Assembly (NCBI RefSeq): GCF_910596095.1
Contig: NC_056533.1
Location: 32,028,662 to 32,092,661, forward strand
Origin: Thunnus maccoyii
Taxonomy: Eukaryota > Chordata > Actinopteri > Scombriformes > Scombridae
Direction: 5' to 3'
DNA length: 64,000 bases
The position numbers and the translations under genes were made by a program. How positions within the stretch are numbered: the stretch's first letter is position 1; each line of letters begins with the position of its first letter. This document shows positions 62,001-64,000 of this stretch, piece by piece. The notes under the pieces were generated by a model that was given only the letters and a program-made list of their open reading frames with translations, was not told where the DNA came from and did not search any database.

Positions 62001-64000
62001 CAATATTTTTAAATTTCAACATTTAAATTTACTTTCTGTCCTTCTCTGCCTTTTTTGTTTTCATTTCTTTTTCTAAACTATGTGTAAAAGAATATTTTGA
62101 TTTTGATATTGAGGAGGAGATGGAGCAAGCAGGTTTGTAGAGATATTTTTATAGCCTGACTTTCTTCCCTCTGGATTGCCAAACAGATATGGCACTATTT
62201 TAAAGGAGAATATTGAGGATATATCAAACAAAAGTTTTTCTCTCATGAAGTCTAAAAGGAAAAATCCACTCAAAAACAGACATCGCATTTATTGTTGCCA
62301 GGGTTTTGCAACTTGTTCTCCGTCTTAAGAGATGAGCAAGTTTTTTCCATAAATATGCAGCTTATGTCAGGGGCTTGAGTTTGTTATTCATTCACCAACC
62401 TATGTTTGGAGTGAACTTATATGAACTAATGTTTGTACAGGTGTCTTTTGCAAAGTGATAAATGTCACAAAACAGTGTGAAAATGCAGTTTTCCAAGCAA
62501 ACAGTAGGAGCTGAGAAAAAAAAAGCAATCCAGACCAACTGCAGAACATGTGGTTTTATGGGTGTTAGGACTCAGATATTGATATCAGATCATATAAACA
62601 GCAGTTTCATGCGCTTGAAATACTGAGTTAAAAAAAAAAAGAAAAGAATCCAACCACAGTCTCAGCTGATGCTCATATTCAGCTATTTATGAATGTATTA
62701 ACTGTACCAGTGAAGGTAAACTATGCACAGCATAAACAAGTCATGTTTTGCTAAAGATACATGATATAAGATAGAAGAGGATATGAAATTGAATATTTTA
62801 TACTTGCTAGTGGCTAATATTTATGAATTCTTTTCAAAGATTACAAGGCCAGTATGAATTCTGTTTAGGCTGGATTTTCGCTTTAACTGAGAGAAAAAAC
62901 AGGTGAAGCATGGTAATCTAACTCAATAGCTCCACTCCATGTGGAATAGCTGCCATAGAAATAAATGTTCTGTTCCTTTTGATTTTGATGTGCTTTGTCT
63001 TTGTTGTTCAGATGACCCTGACAGCCCGGGTATGTTATGTCTGGTGTGATAGTTTGTTTTAGATCCCCTGACTAGGCATTTATCTATCCTTGAAGTGACC
63101 TTTACCTATCCTACACCCTATTTCTCAGCCCAGGACTAAGATAGAAGATACACCTTTAGTGTCATTCATGTATATCCATGCCTCCCCCCCCCTCCCCTGT
63201 TCCTTTGCCATTCCTCTCTGTGTGACTGGTGGGAGTCTTTTTGATGATGGAGACATTTATAGTTAAAGATTTCCTCTGTGACTGACAAATTGTTACTGGT
63301 GTGGCATCTGCTCATCCTTACTACTGCAAGAAGGATGCTCAGTCGCTTTTTAACCGTGTTTGCTTAATTAATGTGTTAATACAGTTACATATATGTGTGT
63401 TTGAATGACATTCACAGAAAGAGATGTCCTCAGTGAATGGAATCTTATTTCCCACCCGACTCCTTACTCTCATGCGTGTTTTGCTTTGCTTGCTTGTTTT
63501 GTGGCTTGCCATTGTTCAGTGTTTCCTTCCCTTTTAGAGGTCACGCACTATTTTAAACATAACCCATAAAAGATCAAAGGTTTTCTAATGTCCTTTTATG
63601 ACTGTGTGTCAAGATAACCTTTTTGTTTTTGTGCTCAAAACAAGATTTATGTCTAGTAGTAGAATTTAGTCATGTACACATTCTGAAAAAACAACTCCAA
63701 CTCCATCCGTTGCCCTAGATTTACATTTTCTGGACTGTTGAGTGTTATTCACATCAGGCTACTAATATATATATATGCAACAAAGTATGAGCTATGTACA
63801 GCTCCTACTTGGTACTGTTTGTAAAATGTTGAATGTGTTGTCAAACACATTGCATTAGTCATCTTATCGAACACTTTCAAGGTTGATACCATCATCAGTA
63901 CATATTGTCTTTTTCTCTTCTCTGTCTGCCCTTTTCTCTTTTTACTTTTTTGTTTCTTACTTACTTTATTTTTTTTTTTTCTCTGTTTTGGCGCCATGTT
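46963..64000 (+). CDS. madd: MADD / Rab3-GEP (DENN-domain Rab exchange factor), 5' part, runs off the right edge
   Basis: Coding exons: 46963-47021, 48210-48851, 52071-52374, 53926-54057, 54857-54970, 55129-55209, 58369-58541, 58650-58885, 58986-59142, 59268-59371, 59558-59763, 60051-60304, 60556-60695 and 61427-61528, then candidate small exons 62091-62132 and 63012-63029. Phases close throughout, giving about 901 residues to 61528. MADD activates Rab3 and Rab27 in vesicle trafficking and interacts with the TNFR1 death domain. The tripartite DENN module fills about residues 14-560: [15 protein letters not shown] at the start, [20 protein letters not shown], then [20 protein letters not shown] and the [20 protein letters not shown] core. 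Residues about 95-165 are a low-complexity Ser/Gly/Ala/Pro insert. After the DENN module come Ser-rich acidic stretches ([29 protein letters not shown]). The C-terminal half lies outside the window. Confidence 0.96.
48210..48851 (+). CDS. madd: madd coding exon 2 (uDENN)
   Basis: Residues 20-234 ([20 protein letters not shown]...). Includes the uDENN strands and the low-complexity insert. Acceptor TTTCCAG, donor AGAG|GTGAGG. Confidence 0.96.
48852..52070 (+). other. madd: madd intron with repeat fragments
   Basis: 49180-49420 contains a repeat-like stretch ('gatttccatgaaattagctgagtacattca'). 51002-51020 is a (CA)n run and 51410-51660 a diverged 'gattaat' repeat. No gene seen. Confidence 0.5.
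52071..52374 (+). CDS. madd: madd coding exon 3
   Basis: Residues 234-335 ([17 protein letters not shown] ... CVLLEHK). Acceptor CTCTTCAG, donor AAG|GTAAGC. Confidence 0.97.
52915..53175. repeat. Interspersed 'gattaat' repeat in madd intron
   Basis: From 'gatgcaactaacaattattg' to 'gactaattgttgcag'. Same family as 39548-39840. Confidence 0.5.
53284..53309. repeat. Poly(C) tract, 26 consecutive C
   Basis: Uninterrupted homopolymer in a madd intron. The complementary strand is G26. Length is liable to sequencing error. Confidence 0.95.
53926..54057 (+). CDS. madd: madd coding exon 4 (central DENN)
   Basis: Residues 336-379 ([18 protein letters not shown] ... CMASAEQ), the most conserved DENN core. 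Confidence 0.97.
54640..54775 (-). mobile_element. tRNA-derived SINE-like element in madd intron
   Basis: On the minus strand the head reads GGCGCTCCGGGAGCCTGATG with an A-box-like AGCCTGATGG and a B-box-like GGATCAATTCC. The plus-strand tail 'gagagacaggaaacttaggg' accompanies many such fish repeats. Confidence 0.5.
54857..54970 (+). CDS. madd: madd coding exon 5
   Basis: Residues 380-417 ([19 protein letters not shown] ... DLDSSK). Acceptor CTGCACAG. Confidence 0.97.
55129..55209 (+). CDS. madd: madd coding exon 6
   Basis: Residues 418-444 ([19 protein letters not shown] ... LKQ). Donor CAG|GTACTG. Confidence 0.96.
55210..58368 (+). other. madd: madd intron, 3.2 kb
   Basis: Pyrimidine-rich stretches at 56900-57060, otherwise AT-rich. 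No gene or clear transposon identified. Confidence 0.5.
58369..58541 (+). CDS. madd: madd coding exon 7
   Basis: Residues 445-502 ([18 protein letters not shown] ... VDVATR). Acceptor TTCTAG. Confidence 0.97.
58650..58885 (+). CDS. madd: madd coding exon 8
   Basis: Residues 502-580 ([18 protein letters not shown] ... AFQRIHN). An internal TTGCTTTGCAG at about 58788-58798 resembles an acceptor but is read through in frame. Confidence 0.97.
58986..59142 (+). CDS. madd: madd coding exon 9
   Basis: Residues 581-632 ([19 protein letters not shown] ... ESDPTD). Confidence 0.96.
59268..59371 (+). CDS. madd: madd coding exon 10
   Basis: Residues 633-667 ([18 protein letters not shown] ... GDTP), acidic and Ser-rich. 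Confidence 0.95.
59558..59763 (+). CDS. madd: madd coding exon 11
   Basis: Residues 668-736 ([17 protein letters not shown] ... STIIQGVNH). Donor CAT|GTGTGT is weak. Confidence 0.9.
60051..60304 (+). CDS. madd: madd coding exon 12
   Basis: Residues 737-820 with [17 protein letters not shown] and [12 protein letters not shown]. Donor AACAA|GTGTGT. Confidence 0.93.
60556..60695 (+). CDS. madd: madd coding exon 13
   Basis: Residues 821-867 ([17 protein letters not shown] ... GFGGLMSFA). Confidence 0.95.
60905..61205 (+). repeat. Two-copy tandem repeat in madd intron
   Basis: Copies start at about 60907 and 61073 ('attttctctggaaaagaaag'), unit about 166 bp. The second copy lacks about 36 bp near its end. 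Confidence 0.85.
61427..61528 (+). CDS. madd: madd coding exon 14
   Basis: Residues 868-901 ([19 protein letters not shown] ... FPSLK). Donor AAAG|GTACGA. Confidence 0.95.
62091..62132 (+). CDS. madd: madd candidate 42-nt alternative exon
   Basis: After a long pyrimidine tract and AAAAG, 42 nt encode [14 protein letters not shown] in the phase required by exon 14. The donor GCAG|GTTTGT is moderate. The length is a multiple of three, so it can be skipped without a frameshift. Confidence 0.6.
63012..63029 (+). CDS. madd: madd candidate 18-nt microexon
   Basis: TTGTTGTTCAG|18 nt|GTATGT encodes DDPDSP in phase with the preceding exons. A TGC lies about 25 nt upstream in the pyrimidine tract, as in SRRM4-dependent neural microexons. 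Confidence 0.55.
63030..64000 (+). other. madd: madd intron to window edge
   Basis: No further exon recognised up to the edge. Contains C-runs at about 63185 and an AT run at 63766-63776. Remaining madd exons must lie beyond the window. Confidence 0.5.

Noticed and set aside
63749..63997. Lys/Arg-rich minus-strand frame near the right edge
   Set aside because: Product of a T-rich/TTTTCTC stretch on the plus strand in a madd intron. Composition is simple and no partner is seen.
1..64000. CRISPR arrays, rRNA genes, endogenous viral genes, autonomous transposase or reverse transcriptase genes
   Set aside because: None could be supported. Repeats found are short, non-coding and not regularly spaced.

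Overview
This window is vertebrate nuclear DNA, almost certainly from a ray-finned (teleost, probably percomorph) fish. Coding information is split into short exons with GT-AG introns. The introns and spacers are AT-rich and filled with short non-autonomous transposon relics of the kind common in fish. Two neighbouring genes, nr1h3 and madd, are adjacent and co-oriented as in human 11p11.2. No bacterial operon, CRISPR array, rRNA or intact virus is visible.

Layout. (1) About 1-7150 is intergenic and repeat-rich, with a clear TTAA-flanked MITE at 2097-2446 and one weak candidate terminal exon at 5211. (2) About 7150-11165 on the minus strand is a complete five-exon gene (CDS 11024 down to 7482, 221 aa). 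It joins an N-terminal THAP zinc-finger DNA-binding domain to a C-terminal cysteine-rich ARF7EP_C domain, the hallmark of ARL14EP-type proteins. (3) About 14020-15790 is a partial tandem copy of that gene's promoter, first coding exon and part of intron 1. It lies upstream in the same orientation, keeps an intact reading frame and the same splice phase, and so could act as an alternative promoter and first exon. (4) About 15830-21400 is a transposon graveyard: two inverted hAT-like relics, one split by a 452-bp foldback element at a TA site, and a further family split by two nested MITEs. A CpG-enriched single-copy island at about 17050-17600 lies between the inverted relics. (5) 25837-31354 on the plus strand is nr1h3 (liver X receptor alpha), complete in nine coding exons and 464 aa, with a candidate upstream untranslated exon at 22396-22607 and a long 3' UTR. 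(6) About 37100-38240 holds a 2.3-copy tandem repeat that abuts the CpG-rich first exon of madd (about 38240-38595). (7) 46963 to the right edge is the 5' half of madd (Rab3 GDP/GTP exchange factor, DENN-domain protein). Fourteen conserved coding exons give about 901 residues, followed by two candidate in-frame small exons (42 and 18 nt). The gene continues beyond 64000.

Functional picture. nr1h3 encodes an oxysterol-activated nuclear receptor and madd a Rab3/Rab27 regulator; they are neighbours by conserved synteny, with no known shared pathway. In human the minus-strand neighbour upstream of NR1H3 is ACP2; here that place is held by the THAP/ARF7EP_C gene. The most novel item is that gene: a transposase-type DNA-binding domain joined to a domain whose worm relative is reported with the SETDB1-type methyltransferase MET-2, together with its duplicated promoter and first exon. 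All exon boundaries were derived by eye from splice consensus and reading-frame continuity. For the three genes the phases close exactly across every junction used.
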